Assembly: GCA_964488685.1 (NCBI GenBank)
Contig: CAZAVY010000002.1
Location: 16,909-80,908 of the forward strand
Origin: GCA-001735895 sp964488685
GTDB lineage: Bacteria; Pseudomonadota; Gammaproteobacteria; GCA-001735895
DNA: 64,000 nt
Direction of reading: 5' to 3'
Shown: positions 36,637-45,022 of the stretch, in pieces
Layout: each line of letters begins with the position of its first letter
Position numbering within the stretch: the first letter of the stretch is position 1
Program-made: the position numbers and the translations under genes
Notes under the pieces: model-generated
Told to the model about the DNA's origin: nothing
Seen by the model: the letters and a program-made list of their open reading frames with translations, nothing else
The model's database searches: none

Positions 36637-39207
36637 ATGGAAGTATCCAAGACGAAAGGCAGTTTGCTGGCAAAGCTCAACCAAAGGCTTAAGGGAACCG
36701 GCGATACTGAACCTGAACAGGCGTATTTACGGCTAGCGATCGCTTTTATCCTGGTCGTTATATTTTGTTTACCCTGGGGTGCGGGTGAACATTTTACCGA
36801 TATTTTCGATTCAACACCGAATATCATCATCCTGACCGCGAGCAGTATAGCTCTGCTGATTTTCGCCGCAATCGTAAAAAACCCACGTCCCTCTCCGATC
36901 AGACGAGTCTGTGGAATCTTACTGGATATGGTGTCGCTATCCATATTGATGTTCCTGACAGGTGGCGACCATGTACCACTGTTTGTATTTTATCTATGGG
37001 TCACGCTCGGCAATGGCTTTCGATATGGTACCCGTTATCTTTACATCTCGTTTGGCGTCAGTCTTGCGGGGTTTGCGCTGGTAATCCTGGGTAGTGAATA
37101 TTGGCAGGCGAATCGCTCCTTCGCGATAAGCTTGCTACTCATTCTTCTGGTACTGCCACTGTACGCCGCTTTTTTACTGGAAAAATTGCATGCAGCCATA
37201 GCTGCGGCCAAGCAGGCCAATGAAGCCAAGAGTCGATTTCTGGCGAACATGTCGCATGAATTGAGAACGCCGCTTAACGGCGTAATTGGAATGGGTGATT
37301 TACTCCAGGAGACCCGACTGAGTTCCGAGCAGCAGGAACTTGTCGGCACCCTTCATAGCTCGGCCTACTCCCTGCTTGAATTGATCGAAAACGTACTGGA
37401 TATCGCCAAAATCGAAGCCGGTAAGATCGATATTGAAAAGAAACCGCTCGACCTGCATGCAGTCGTGAATTCGGTGATTTACATGCTCTCCCCGTCGGGT
37501 GAATCCAAGAATCTACTGATTTCCTGCACTATCGATCCCGATACGCCATTTTCTTTACGGGGTGACCAACAACATATCCGGCAGGTATTAATTAATCTCG
37601 TCAACAATGCCATCAAGTTCACCGATGATGGTTCGGTAAACCTGCGCGTATTCAGAATTGGCGGGAGTGACAGGAAACCACGAATTCGATTCGAGGTCAC
37701 AGATACCGGAGTCGGGATCTCGGAAGAATACCTGAAAACTATTTTTGATAATTTCACTCAAGCCGAGCAGCGATCAAGTAGGCGTTATGGTGGAACAGGA
37801 CTGGGGACTGCCATTTCCAGAGAGCTGGTTGAGTTAATGGGTGGAGAGATAGGTGTTCGCAGTGAACTCGATAAGGGTTCCACCTTTTGGTTCGAACTAC
37901 CATTCGATCTGGTGCCACACAACGACCAGGTCATTTCTTCAAACCATATTCTGTTACTCGCTGATGAGGATACGGCTGCCGTTATACGACCGTCACTGAA
38001 AGGTTGGGATATAGATTTTGACTGGGTTCGCTCCTCGGCACGCGCATTTTCGTTGTTGTTACAGGCTTCGGAAAAAGGAAGCAATTATCACTCCGCCATT
38101 GTCGACCAGGACTGCCTGACAGATATTAGTGCCGAGCAGTTTGCACAAATGATTCGATCTGAAAAGATACTGGAACATTTGTCACTAATATTGGTGAACT
38201 CGTCAGATACCATGATCAACATCAACGCGGTAAATCAATATTACATATCGACGATTCTTGAACCCGAAGAAAAGAGATCCCTGTTTAACGCGATACATGC
38301 GGCGCAAAGCGTTCATATTTCCGAGGAAAATGTTGTCACCCTCGCTGAACACTACGGCAGACAAGCGGGCGCCAAAAACCTCAAAATACTGGTCGCCGAG
38401 GATAATGCAGTCAATCAAAAGTTAATTCAGAGGATTTTGCAACACGCCGGGCACAGTGTGACACTCGTCGATTGTGGAGAAGATGTGCTCGACATCCTCG
38501 ATAACAGCATGAGTTCACTGGATGCGCTCATACTCGATATGAACATGCCGGGAATGAGTGGATTGGAGGTCATGAAAACCATCCGATTTCTTGACACGAG
38601 TCGTTCGCTACCCGTGATCATGCTGACTGCGGATGCAACACCGGAGGCCAAGGTAGCGAGCTTGAGTGCCGGGGCAGATGCCTTTTTAACCAAACCTGTC
38701 AATGCCAGGGCGTTGTTGGACCGGATCGCATTTTTATCCAGGAATATAAGCAAGGAGAGTACCGTGGCTGGAGCCGAGATCAAATTAGAATCTGAAGTGA
38801 GCAAACTGGAATTACTGCAACCGGTTGCAGACATTAAAGAGTCCGAGTGGTACGAAGAGTCTCTACTAAGAGAAGTGTCCGCTCTCGGGGACTACGATTT
38901 CCTGCATGATCTGGTCAGAGACTTTCAACGAGATGGGGTCAAGCACGTCGCACGAATCAACGAAGCCGCAGAAAATGACTATCTGGAGTATCGCGAAGCA
39001 CTGCATGCGCTAAAAGGGTCATCGATAGAGCTGGGGGCACGGGTGCTGGCAGATATCTGCCAGCAGGGCGAAGCCCTAAAACCCTACGATATAGGAAGTG
39101 AAACCACCCGAAAAATGGCTGCGGAGATCCAGAGTATATTCCTCAAGACGTCCGCAGCATTGAGCAGTGCCATAAAACAGGATATTGCAAAACCTCGAGG
39201 AAATTAA
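36637..39207 (+). CDS. rpfC: RpfC-like hybrid sensor kinase for DSF
   Basis: The 856-residue protein is the predicted sensor of the diffusible signal factor. Five hydrophobic segments fill residues 31-181. A HisKA domain follows with His207 in FLANMSHELRTPLNG, then a HATPase with NNAIKF and RYGGTGLGTAIS. A degenerate receiver-like stretch covers about 435-560. A full receiver at about 582-700 has Asp634 and Lys686, and a C-terminal HPt domain has His790 in EALHALKGSS. This is the RpfC layout with one extra degenerate receiver. The gene follows rpfG and is convergent with rpfF. Unphosphorylated RpfC in Xanthomonas also restrains RpfF directly; the sequence does not test that. Confidence 0.9.
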   Translation: MEVSKTKGSLLAKLNQRLKGTGDTEPEQAYLRLAIAFILVVIFCLPWGAGEHFTDIFDSTPNIIILTASSIALLIFAAIVKNPRPSPIRRVCGILLDMVSLSILMFLTGGDHVPLFVFYLWVTLGNGFRYGTRYLYISFGVSLAGFALVILGSEYWQANRSFAISLLLILLVLPLYAAFLLEKLHAAIAAAKQANEAKSRFLANMSHELRTPLNGVIGMGDLLQETRLSSEQQELVGTLHSSAYSLLELIENVLDIAKIEAGKIDIEKKPLDLHAVVNSVIYMLSPSGESKNLLISCTIDPDTPFSLRGDQQHIRQVLINLVNNAIKFTDDGSVNLRVFRIGGSDRKPRIRFEVTDTGVGISEEYLKTIFDNFTQAEQRSSRRYGGTGLGTAISRELVELMGGEIGVRSELDKGSTFWFELPFDLVPHNDQVISSNHILLLADEDTAAVIRPSLKGWDIDFDWVRSSARAFSLLLQASEKGSNYHSAIVDQDCLTDISAEQFAQMIRSEKILEHLSLILVNSSDTMININAVNQYYISTILEPEEKRSLFNAIHAAQSVHISEENVVTLAEHYGRQAGAKNLKILVAEDNAVNQKLIQRILQHAGHSVTLVDCGEDVLDILDNSMSSLDALILDMNMPGMSGLEVMKTIRFLDTSRSLPVIMLTADATPEAKVASLSAGADAFLTKPVNARALLDRIAFLSRNISKESTVAGAEIKLESEVSKLELLQPVADIKESEWYEESLLREVSALGDYDFLHDLVRDFQRDGVKHVARINEAAENDYLEYREALHALKGSSIELGARVLADICQQGEALKPYDIGSETTRKMAAEIQSIFLKTSAALSSAIKQDIAKPRGN

Positions 39208-39245
39208 ATCTCAAGTCTGCGAACACCTCGACTGGTGCAGAGTAA

Positions 39246-40112
39246 TTACCGCCTCGAATCCTGCATCTTGGTTAAGCGACTCATCATCTTCAGGTCCTTG
39301 TCAGTGAGTTTGAAGGCCGCATCGGTCCAGATCTTGGCAATATCAATGAGTTCGTCATAACTAATTTTGTTACAGATATCACGCACTTTTCTGATTGCGT
39401 TGTAGCTGTTCGAATAACGATTGGCCGCCTTGATATATTTGTAAACTTCGATCTCACCTTCGCCTTTCTCTGCGAGAATATCGATTACACCCATATCATA
39501 TAGCTCGTCGGAAGTATAAAGTTTTCCACTCAGTATGATTCTTTCGGCTTTCGCGGTACCAATTCGGCGAGACAACAGGGAATAGGCTCCCATGCCGGGA
39601 AACAGGTTGAACAGGACTTCGGGCAGTCCCATCTTTACGCCTTTTTCAGCAATCACTACATTGCTCGCCAGCGCCGACTCGAACCCGCCGCCAAGCGCGT
39701 CTCCCTGTACCAGGGCGATGGTGGTAAGGTCACAACCAAGATGATTGATATTTTCGTGGAGAATATCAATACAACGAATCGCATAGTTAAATAACCCGTC
39801 ACGATTTTTGCCTTCGATACAATTCCGGAACAAATTGAGATCGCCACCTAGATTGAAAATCCCTTTAATATCGGAACCGATCACGATGTAGTCGTATTTC
39901 TGCCCTTGACTGGCCCGCATTTCTTCCTTTACCACGCGGATGTACTCATGAAAATCGGAGAGCAGATTATTGGTGAAGCAGGGACGTGGCGCGGCATTCA
40001 TCAAGCACCAGGAGGTCTTGTACTTGTGATCGAAATGTATTTTCAGTTGCTGGGACTTATCGCTTTCTAGTCTTGGATAGGCGGAACGGTCCAATACTGC
40101 TAAATTGCTCAT
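39246..40112 (-). CDS. rpfF: RpfF-like DSF synthase (crotonase family)
   Basis: RpfF makes cis-2-unsaturated fatty acid signals from acyl-ACP. From the ATG at 40112 (MSNLAVLDRSAYPRLE) the product has 288 residues, the length of Xanthomonas RpfF, and a GGAGAG ribosome site precedes that ATG; the longer frame to 40160 lacks one. Crotonase-fold motifs are GGDLNLF, the catalytic Glu145 in GGGFESALAS and Glu165 in GLPEVLFNLFPGMGAYS. Their 20-residue spacing is that of the catalytic pair of RpfF. Crotonases also serve beta-oxidation, but the N-terminal RpfF extension and the adjacent rpfC make the assignment firm. No rpfB-like ligase is in the window. Confidence 0.93.
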   Translation of the reverse strand: MSNLAVLDRSAYPRLESDKSQQLKIHFDHKYKTSWCLMNAAPRPCFTNNLLSDFHEYIRVVKEEMRASQGQKYDYIVIGSDIKGIFNLGGDLNLFRNCIEGKNRDGLFNYAIRCIDILHENINHLGCDLTTIALVQGDALGGGFESALASNVVIAEKGVKMGLPEVLFNLFPGMGAYSLLSRRIGTAKAERIILSGKLYTSDELYDMGVIDILAEKGEGEIEVYKYIKAANRYSNSYNAIRKVRDICNKISYDELIDIAKIWTDAAFKLTDKDLKMMSRLTKMQDSRR

Positions 40113-40187
40113 AACTGTGTCTCTCCAGAACTTGTTATCGAAATTTCCCGAATTTTGCAAGCGGGATTCACTTTGGTTGTGCCAGCC

Positions 40188-40227
40188 CTGTAAACCTGTA
40201 AACCTGTAAACCTGTAAACCTGTAAAC
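40188..40227. repeat. Five tandem copies of CTGTAAAC upstream of rpfF
   Basis: The octamer CTGTAAAC is repeated five times without a mismatch. On the coding strand of rpfF it reads GTTTACAG and ends 75 bases upstream of the ATG. A tract of this kind can change copy number by slipped replication, which would alter spacing in the rpfF promoter region. Whether it does so is not shown. Confidence 0.9.
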
Positions 40228-40494
40228 CAGACAAATTAGGCTATTTATTTCAGAGCTTTACCCACTTTTTTTATGGTGGTTTGTGGACACCAATTTACCG
40301 AAACGTGAATCAATTGCAAGCAAACTGTGACCAATTTCACATTTCAATAGCAACAATGCACTTTCGATTAACGATCTAAGTCATTGTTATATAGGGGTTT
40401 AATAAGTCTGTATTTCAAGATTGAAATAGTTCACATTTCTACAAAGACGCGCTTGAACTACTTTGGAAATAACTTAAAGGTGTTTGATTCTCAA
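40228..40494. promoter_or_regulatory. AT-rich intergenic region between rpfF and the isc terminator, with a CRP/Clp-type box
   Basis: This gap holds no gene. At 40326-40341 it carries a perfect palindrome TGTGACCAATTTCACA, the consensus form of a CRP-family operator (TGTGA, six bases, TCACA). It lies 214 bases upstream of the rpfF ATG. Clp, a CRP-family protein, is the main transcription factor under DSF and cyclic di-GMP control in Xanthomonas, so a feedback link is possible. The distance to rpfF is larger than for a classical activator site. Confidence 0.65.
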
Positions 40495-40518
40495 CAAAAA
40501 AGCGTCGGATTCTCGACG
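40495..40518 (-). terminator. Intrinsic terminator of the isc operon
   Basis: On the minus strand a 5-bp stem CGTCG/CGACG (40518-40514 with 40507-40503, 6-base loop) is followed after one C by six T residues. It lies 36 bases downstream of the iscX stop codon and closes the isc operon. Confidence 0.75.
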
Positions 40519-40553
40519 GTTTTGCGTCAACTATTTGACTTATCTGCAATCAT

Positions 40554-40754
40554 TTAATCGTTTTCGTCGATCCAGGCCATCTGAATTGCTTCCAGAATCT
40601 TTTCATTCGAACGATCGGGATCATCGTCAAACTCGTCAAGCGCGCAGACCCAGCTATGCAGGTCGGTAAAACGAACATACTGGGGATCGACATCGGTATG
40701 GGTCTCGGCAAGTTCTATTGCAATATCCAGTGTATCTGTCCACTTTAGACTCAT
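40554..40754 (-). CDS. iscX: IscX iron-sulfur assembly protein
   Basis: IscX is a small acidic protein that binds the cysteine desulfurase and iron and adjusts cluster assembly. From the ATG at 40754 (MSLKWTDTLDIAIELAE) it has 66 residues, as in E. coli. The family pattern VRFTDLHSWVCALDEFDDDPDRSNEKILEAIQMAWIDE is complete. It is the last gene of the operon, 30 bases after fdx and just before the terminator. In E. coli IscX competes with frataxin for IscS; here the desulfurase is of another subtype, so the contact may differ. Confidence 0.93.
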   Translation of the reverse strand: MSLKWTDTLDIAIELAETHTDVDPQYVRFTDLHSWVCALDEFDDDPDRSNEKILEAIQMAWIDEND

Positions 40755-40784
40755 GGTTTGCTCCTCTCGCGACATAATAGTAGA

Positions 40785-41126
40785 TTAATGATTTTCGGAA
40801 ACCATATTAATGGTGTACTTGGGAATTTCGATAGTCAGGTCTCCGTCCCCCACTATTGCCTGGCAGCTCAAACGCGAATCCATATCCAGGCCCCAGGCCT
40901 TATCAAGATAATCATCTTCGTCTTCGCTGGATTCTTCAAGGGATTCGAATCCCTCTCGCACGTAAACGTGACAAGTCGTGCAGGCACAAGACTTTTCACA
41001 AGCATGTTCGATTTCGATACCATTGTTCAGCATTGCATCACACAAGCTGATACCGGGTTCAACATCGATTTCAGCACCCTGTGGACAGATTTCGTCATGC
41101 GGCAATATAATAAGCCTGGTCATCAA
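40785..41126 (-). CDS. fdx: ISC-type [2Fe-2S] ferredoxin
   Basis: Fdx supplies electrons for cluster assembly. The 113-residue product is an adrenodoxin-type ferredoxin with the cluster-binding pattern ACEKSCACTTC (three Cys in CxxxxxCxxC spacing) and the fourth Cys in RLSCQAIVG. The acidic stretch EESSEDEDDYLDKA between them is typical of ISC ferredoxins. It overlaps the hscA stop by 4 bases. A reductase is not encoded nearby. Confidence 0.95.
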   Translation of the reverse strand: MMTRLIILPHDEICPQGAEIDVEPGISLCDAMLNNGIEIEHACEKSCACTTCHVYVREGFESLEESSEDEDDYLDKAWGLDMDSRLSCQAIVGDGDLTIEIPKYTINMVSENH

Positions 41127-42991
41127 ACATCAACCTCGTCAATTTGTTTTCCGGTGAGCACTTTGGTAACGCTCGCGTTCATACGTTTTGCTACGTAGAA
41201 TTCACTTGCGTCCTCGATGGCCTTGATCAATTGCTTGAGTTCAACTGTCGGCGCTGTTTCGATTGCGGCTACAAGACGATCTCGATGCTCGACAATGCGA
41301 GCAATTTCAGATGGGTTCAGTAAAACTTCACCATCCTCTGCGAGAGCCGAATTAATCGCTTCAATCACTCTCCTGGCTTCGACCTGCTGCTGCTTGTGCA
41401 TACGATGTTCGATATCTTTACCTGCGTGAACAATCGAGGCTCGCAACATCGATTCGATCTCGGTATCGGTTAATCCGTACGAAGGCTTGACTACGATGTC
41501 GGCAACCACGCCACTGGAGGTTTCTTCTGCGCTAACCGACATCAATCCGTCAGCATCAACCTGGTAAGTAACGCGTATGCGCGCGGCGCCGGCAGTCATC
41601 GGTGGAAATCCATGCAATTCGAATCGCGCCAGGGAACGACAATCGGATACCAGTTCCCTTTCACCCTGTACTACGTGGATCGACATCGCGGTTTGACCGT
41701 CTTTAAAAGTTGTGAAATCCTGTGCACGCGACACCGGAATTGGAGTGTTACGAGCAATGATTTTTTCACTCAGGCCACCCATGGTTTCGATTGCCAGCGA
41801 CAAAGGCAGTACGTCAAGCAACAGCATTTCACTGTTGGGTTTGTTGCCGGCAAGAATATCAGCCTGAATCGCAGCACCCAGCGCAACCACTTGATCGGGA
41901 TCGAGTTCACACATGGGTTTACGCTCGAAAAATTCTCCCAGCATCGCCTGAACCAGTGGTACCCGGGTCGATCCCCCGACCATGATTACTTCATCAATGT
42001 CGGCTTGACTTATTCCGGCGTCACGCAAAGCTCGTCGACAAGCAGTCAGGGTTTTCCTGACCAGCGTCTGAATCAGTTGATTGAAGAGACCACGGTCAAT
42101 TGTCCCACGCCATGTTTCCCGGTGTTCAATCACGATTTCTGCTGAATCATAATCCGTCAGTGTTTGTTTCGCAGCCCGTGCTGCAAGCAAAATCTGTCGC
42201 GCTAGTCCTGCATCTATTTCGCCGAAATCAACTTGCTCAATTATCCATTCACCGAGTGCATGATCCATGTCGTCACCCCCTAACGAAGAATCACCGCCGC
42301 TTGCAAGAACCTCGAAAATTCCCTTGTTGAGCCGTAAAATAGAGATATCGAAAGTACCACCACCAAGGTCATAAACCGCGATCAATCCATCACTGCTTTG
42401 ATCGAGCCCGTAAGCGACCGCGGCCGCAGTCGGTTCATTCAAGAGACGAAACAGGTTCAGCCCGGCGAGGGTTGCCGCATCTCGAGTCGCCTGGCGCTGG
42501 GCGTCGTCAAAATAAGCCGGCACCGTTATCACAACTCCATCAAGGTCTACGCCCATACTCTGGCTGGCGCGCTGCGCAAGTGCTTTGAGAATCTCGCTGG
42601 AAATTTCAACCGCACTGAAATCACCACTGCGGGTACGAATTCTGGGAACCTTACTATTTCCGCTGGTCACAAATTGGTATGGCATGACATGGCCAAGCAG
42701 GCTAAGGTCTTCCTGACCCCTGCCCATCAACCTTTTAATCGAGACGATGCTGTTTAAAGGATCACTGGTGAGGAAATTCAGCGCCGGGTAACCGACCAAT
42801 ATCTGAGCATTATCGAAATGAACCACCGAAGGTAACAGGCTGCGCCCCTCGGTATCGGGCAAACACACCGCCTCGCCACTGCGCACGGTCGCGACCAGTG
42901 AATTGGTGGTACCGAGATCGATTCCAGCCGAATAACGAAGTTGCTGCGGTGCGCTCGATTCACCCGGTTCGGATATCTGCAATAGCGCCAT
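41123..42991 (-). CDS. hscA: Fe-S assembly chaperone HscA
   Basis: HscA is a specialised Hsp70 that drives release of the cluster from the scaffold IscU. The 622-residue product has the nucleotide-binding domain (AGIDLGTTNSLVATV, YDLGGGTFDISIL, VGGSTRVPLVQ) and the substrate-binding domain with DVLPLSLAIETMGG. It overlaps hscB and fdx. In known systems its client is the LPPVK motif of IscU. No IscU is encoded in this operon, so its client must be encoded elsewhere or be a different protein. Confidence 0.96.
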   Translation of the reverse strand: MALLQISEPGESSAPQQLRYSAGIDLGTTNSLVATVRSGEAVCLPDTEGRSLLPSVVHFDNAQILVGYPALNFLTSDPLNSIVSIKRLMGRGQEDLSLLGHVMPYQFVTSGNSKVPRIRTRSGDFSAVEISSEILKALAQRASQSMGVDLDGVVITVPAYFDDAQRQATRDAATLAGLNLFRLLNEPTAAAVAYGLDQSSDGLIAVYDLGGGTFDISILRLNKGIFEVLASGGDSSLGGDDMDHALGEWIIEQVDFGEIDAGLARQILLAARAAKQTLTDYDSAEIVIEHRETWRGTIDRGLFNQLIQTLVRKTLTACRRALRDAGISQADIDEVIMVGGSTRVPLVQAMLGEFFERKPMCELDPDQVVALGAAIQADILAGNKPNSEMLLLDVLPLSLAIETMGGLSEKIIARNTPIPVSRAQDFTTFKDGQTAMSIHVVQGERELVSDCRSLARFELHGFPPMTAGAARIRVTYQVDADGLMSVSAEETSSGVVADIVVKPSYGLTDTEIESMLRASIVHAGKDIEHRMHKQQQVEARRVIEAINSALAEDGEVLLNPSEIARIVEHRDRLVAAIETAPTVELKQLIKAIEDASEFYVAKRMNASVTKVLTGKQIDEVDV

Positions 42992-43539
42992 CAGTAATCT
43001 TCCAATTCAAACTGAAGCTCTGCCAGTTGGTGCTGAATGCGCTGAATAAACTGCATTTTTCGACTGTATTCCATGGCCGAGTCGAAGTTACCTGCTTCAA
43101 ACTGAGTGACAAACTCGCGCGCTAAACCTTGCGCCCGTTGTCTCAACCGGGTCTCAATCTGCTCACTGCGTGACAGTGCATCTTCACCCTGTCGACAGGA
43201 GTCGATTTCTTCACGTAATTCGATCTGCTCCATCAAAAAGCCTGTGTCCGAGGTGGTTGTTGAATCGTCGTGGATATCAACACCACTGATTTCAAGCAGG
43301 TATTTCGATCGTTTCACAGGATCCTGCAGTGTTTCATAGGCCTGGTTTACCCAGGAGGCAATTTGCACCGACAGGCGTTTATCCCGGTCGTTGGAACTAA
43401 CGTATCGATCCGGGTGATAAATTGCCTGCAAACGTTGTTGCTCGGCATGTAAATTCCTGGCATCGATTTCGAAGGCAGGGCTTAAGCCGAACAGCTCAAA
43501 GTAGGTTTGGCTGATATCGGGGAACTGCATCCAGGTCAA
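42991..43539 (-). CDS. hscB: Fe-S assembly co-chaperone HscB
   Basis: HscB is the J-protein that brings the scaffold to HscA and stimulates its ATPase. The 182-residue product has an N-terminal J domain with the HPD motif at residues 42-44 and a C-terminal three-helix domain rich in charged residues, which in E. coli binds IscU. The start overlaps the iscA stop by 4 bases and the stop overlaps the hscA start by one. Family length is about 171-175. Confidence 0.95.
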   Translation of the reverse strand: MTWMQFPDISQTYFELFGLSPAFEIDARNLHAEQQRLQAIYHPDRYVSSNDRDKRLSVQIASWVNQAYETLQDPVKRSKYLLEISGVDIHDDSTTTSDTGFLMEQIELREEIDSCRQGEDALSRSEQIETRLRQRAQGLAREFVTQFEAGNFDSAMEYSRKMQFIQRIQHQLAELQFELEDY

Positions 43540-43859
43540 ACGGTAAAACTTTCACCACAGCCACAGGCATCCTTGGCATTGGGATTTTTAAACTGGAACC
43601 CCTGGTTCAGTCCAACCTTGGCAAAGTCGACCTCGGTGCCGTCGAGAAACACCAGACTCTTCTGATCGACGACTATCTTTACTCCCTTCGATTCGAAGAC
43701 TTCATCGCCATCCTGTAGCTCATCGACAAATTCGATAACGTATGCCAGCCCCGAACAACCGGTGGTCTTAACGCCGAGGCGCAAACCGATGCCCTTGCCT
43801 CTGTTGTCCAGAAATTGCTGCACTCGTGATGCCGCTATGTCACTCAGATGAATTGCCAT
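43536..43859 (-). CDS. iscA: A-type Fe-S carrier IscA
   Basis: IscA carries iron or a cluster to target proteins. The 107-residue product has the three conserved cysteines at 35, 99 and 101 (KTTGCSGLAYV and ACGCGESF), the same positions as in E. coli IscA. The start lies 10 bases after the desulfurase stop, in the place where iscU normally comes first. Without IscU this A-type protein is the only obvious cluster-binding assembly protein of the operon. Confidence 0.96.
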   Translation of the reverse strand: MAIHLSDIAASRVQQFLDNRGKGIGLRLGVKTTGCSGLAYVIEFVDELQDGDEVFESKGVKIVVDQKSLVFLDGTEVDFAKVGLNQGFQFKNPNAKDACGCGESFTV

Positions 43860-43869
43860 ATTTCTCTCT

Positions 43870-45018
43870 CTATACCGCTGCCTGACGGATTACCGCGGGT
43901 AGTTTATTGACCAAGTCCTGGAGTTTAATGATCAGCATCTCAACATCCTGTAGGCTGTTATCCATGCCGAAACTTACCCTTATCGCATTCAGAGCAAGAT
44001 TATTTTCAACACCCATCGCTGTTAATACATGACTCGGTTCGGTGACCGCGCTGTGACAGGCTGAACCGCTGGACAGCGCAAAGCCGGCACGGTCAAGCTC
44101 CATCAACAGGGTTTCACCATGATAATAGGGTAATGCAAAGTAGGTCGTATTCGACAATCGGGGTAGTTGTTGTCCAAACACGACGCTGCCCGCAATACCT
44201 GACAGCTTCGACTCAAAAACCTCTTTCAGTTGTGTAAGATGGTGGTGTTTCCGATCCATTTCAAGGCGTGCAATCTGTACCGCCTTGCCAAGCCCGACAA
44301 TCCCGGCAACATTTTCAGTGCCCCCACGAAGCCGTTTTTCCTGATATCCACCACTGATCAGTATTTTTTTCGGTTTGCGCTTGACCACCAGTGCGCCGAT
44401 ACCCTGTGGCCCTCGCAGCTTATGTGCCGAAAAGCTAAGCGCATCGATATCGAGTTGCGTCATATCGAGCGGAATCTTACCGACCGCCTGGGTAGCATCG
44501 GTATGCAGCATGCATAAATCCCGATCCACCATAGCCGCCAGTGACTCAATCGGCTGTAATACCCCGGTTTCATTATTGGCATAAATGATCGACAGTAGCT
44601 GGGCATCAGCCCCGGCAAGCACCGAAGCGGCTGCTTCCAGGTCTATCTGTCCTTCCTGGTTCGATTTTAACAGGATCACCTCCTGCCCTTCATCCGCCAG
44701 TTGTTTAAGAGGCTCGAGAATACTGGGATGTTCTATTTCGCTACTAACGATGGGACCGGCGCGGGTTTTATCGGCAAATCCTTTCAACAACATGTTGTTT
44801 GCTTCGGTTCCACCCGAGGTAAATATAACGGCATCGCTGGAACACCCTAGCAAGGCCGCTACTTCGGCACGCGCGGATTCGACCGCTGATCGCGCCATGC
44901 GCCCATAGCTATGCAGACTGGACGGGTTGCCGGTCGGATTTTGCAAAAACGACCTGATTGCATCGATCACTTCCGGATGCATGGGTGAAGTCGCATTATG
45001 ATCGAGGTACACGGGCAT
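43870..45018 (-). CDS. iscS: Cysteine desulfurase of NifS-like subtype in the iscS position
   Basis: A 382-residue group I cysteine desulfurase that takes sulfur from cysteine. The start is put at the ATG at 45018 (MPVYLDHNATSP), 4 bases after the iscR stop; the open frame to 45087 lies inside iscR. The PLP lysine is in FSAHKLRGPQGIGAL and the active Cys is in SSGSACHSAV. Several features differ from canonical IscS: the GGYQEKRLRGGTENV segment is NifS-like, the Cys loop reads SACHS rather than SACTS, and the C-terminal tail ends LPAVIRQAAV without the IscS tail that contacts IscU. I keep the symbol by position. Confidence 0.88.
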   Translation of the reverse strand: MPVYLDHNATSPMHPEVIDAIRSFLQNPTGNPSSLHSYGRMARSAVESARAEVAALLGCSSDAVIFTSGGTEANNMLLKGFADKTRAGPIVSSEIEHPSILEPLKQLADEGQEVILLKSNQEGQIDLEAAASVLAGADAQLLSIIYANNETGVLQPIESLAAMVDRDLCMLHTDATQAVGKIPLDMTQLDIDALSFSAHKLRGPQGIGALVVKRKPKKILISGGYQEKRLRGGTENVAGIVGLGKAVQIARLEMDRKHHHLTQLKEVFESKLSGIAGSVVFGQQLPRLSNTTYFALPYYHGETLLMELDRAGFALSSGSACHSAVTEPSHVLTAMGVENNLALNAIRVSFGMDNSLQDVEMLIIKLQDLVNKLPAVIRQAAV

Positions 45019-45022
45019 GGTA

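Noticed and set aside
40188..40227. CTGTAAAC repeats as a CRISPR array
   Set aside because: The unit is 8 bases with no spacers, so this is a simple tandem repeat.
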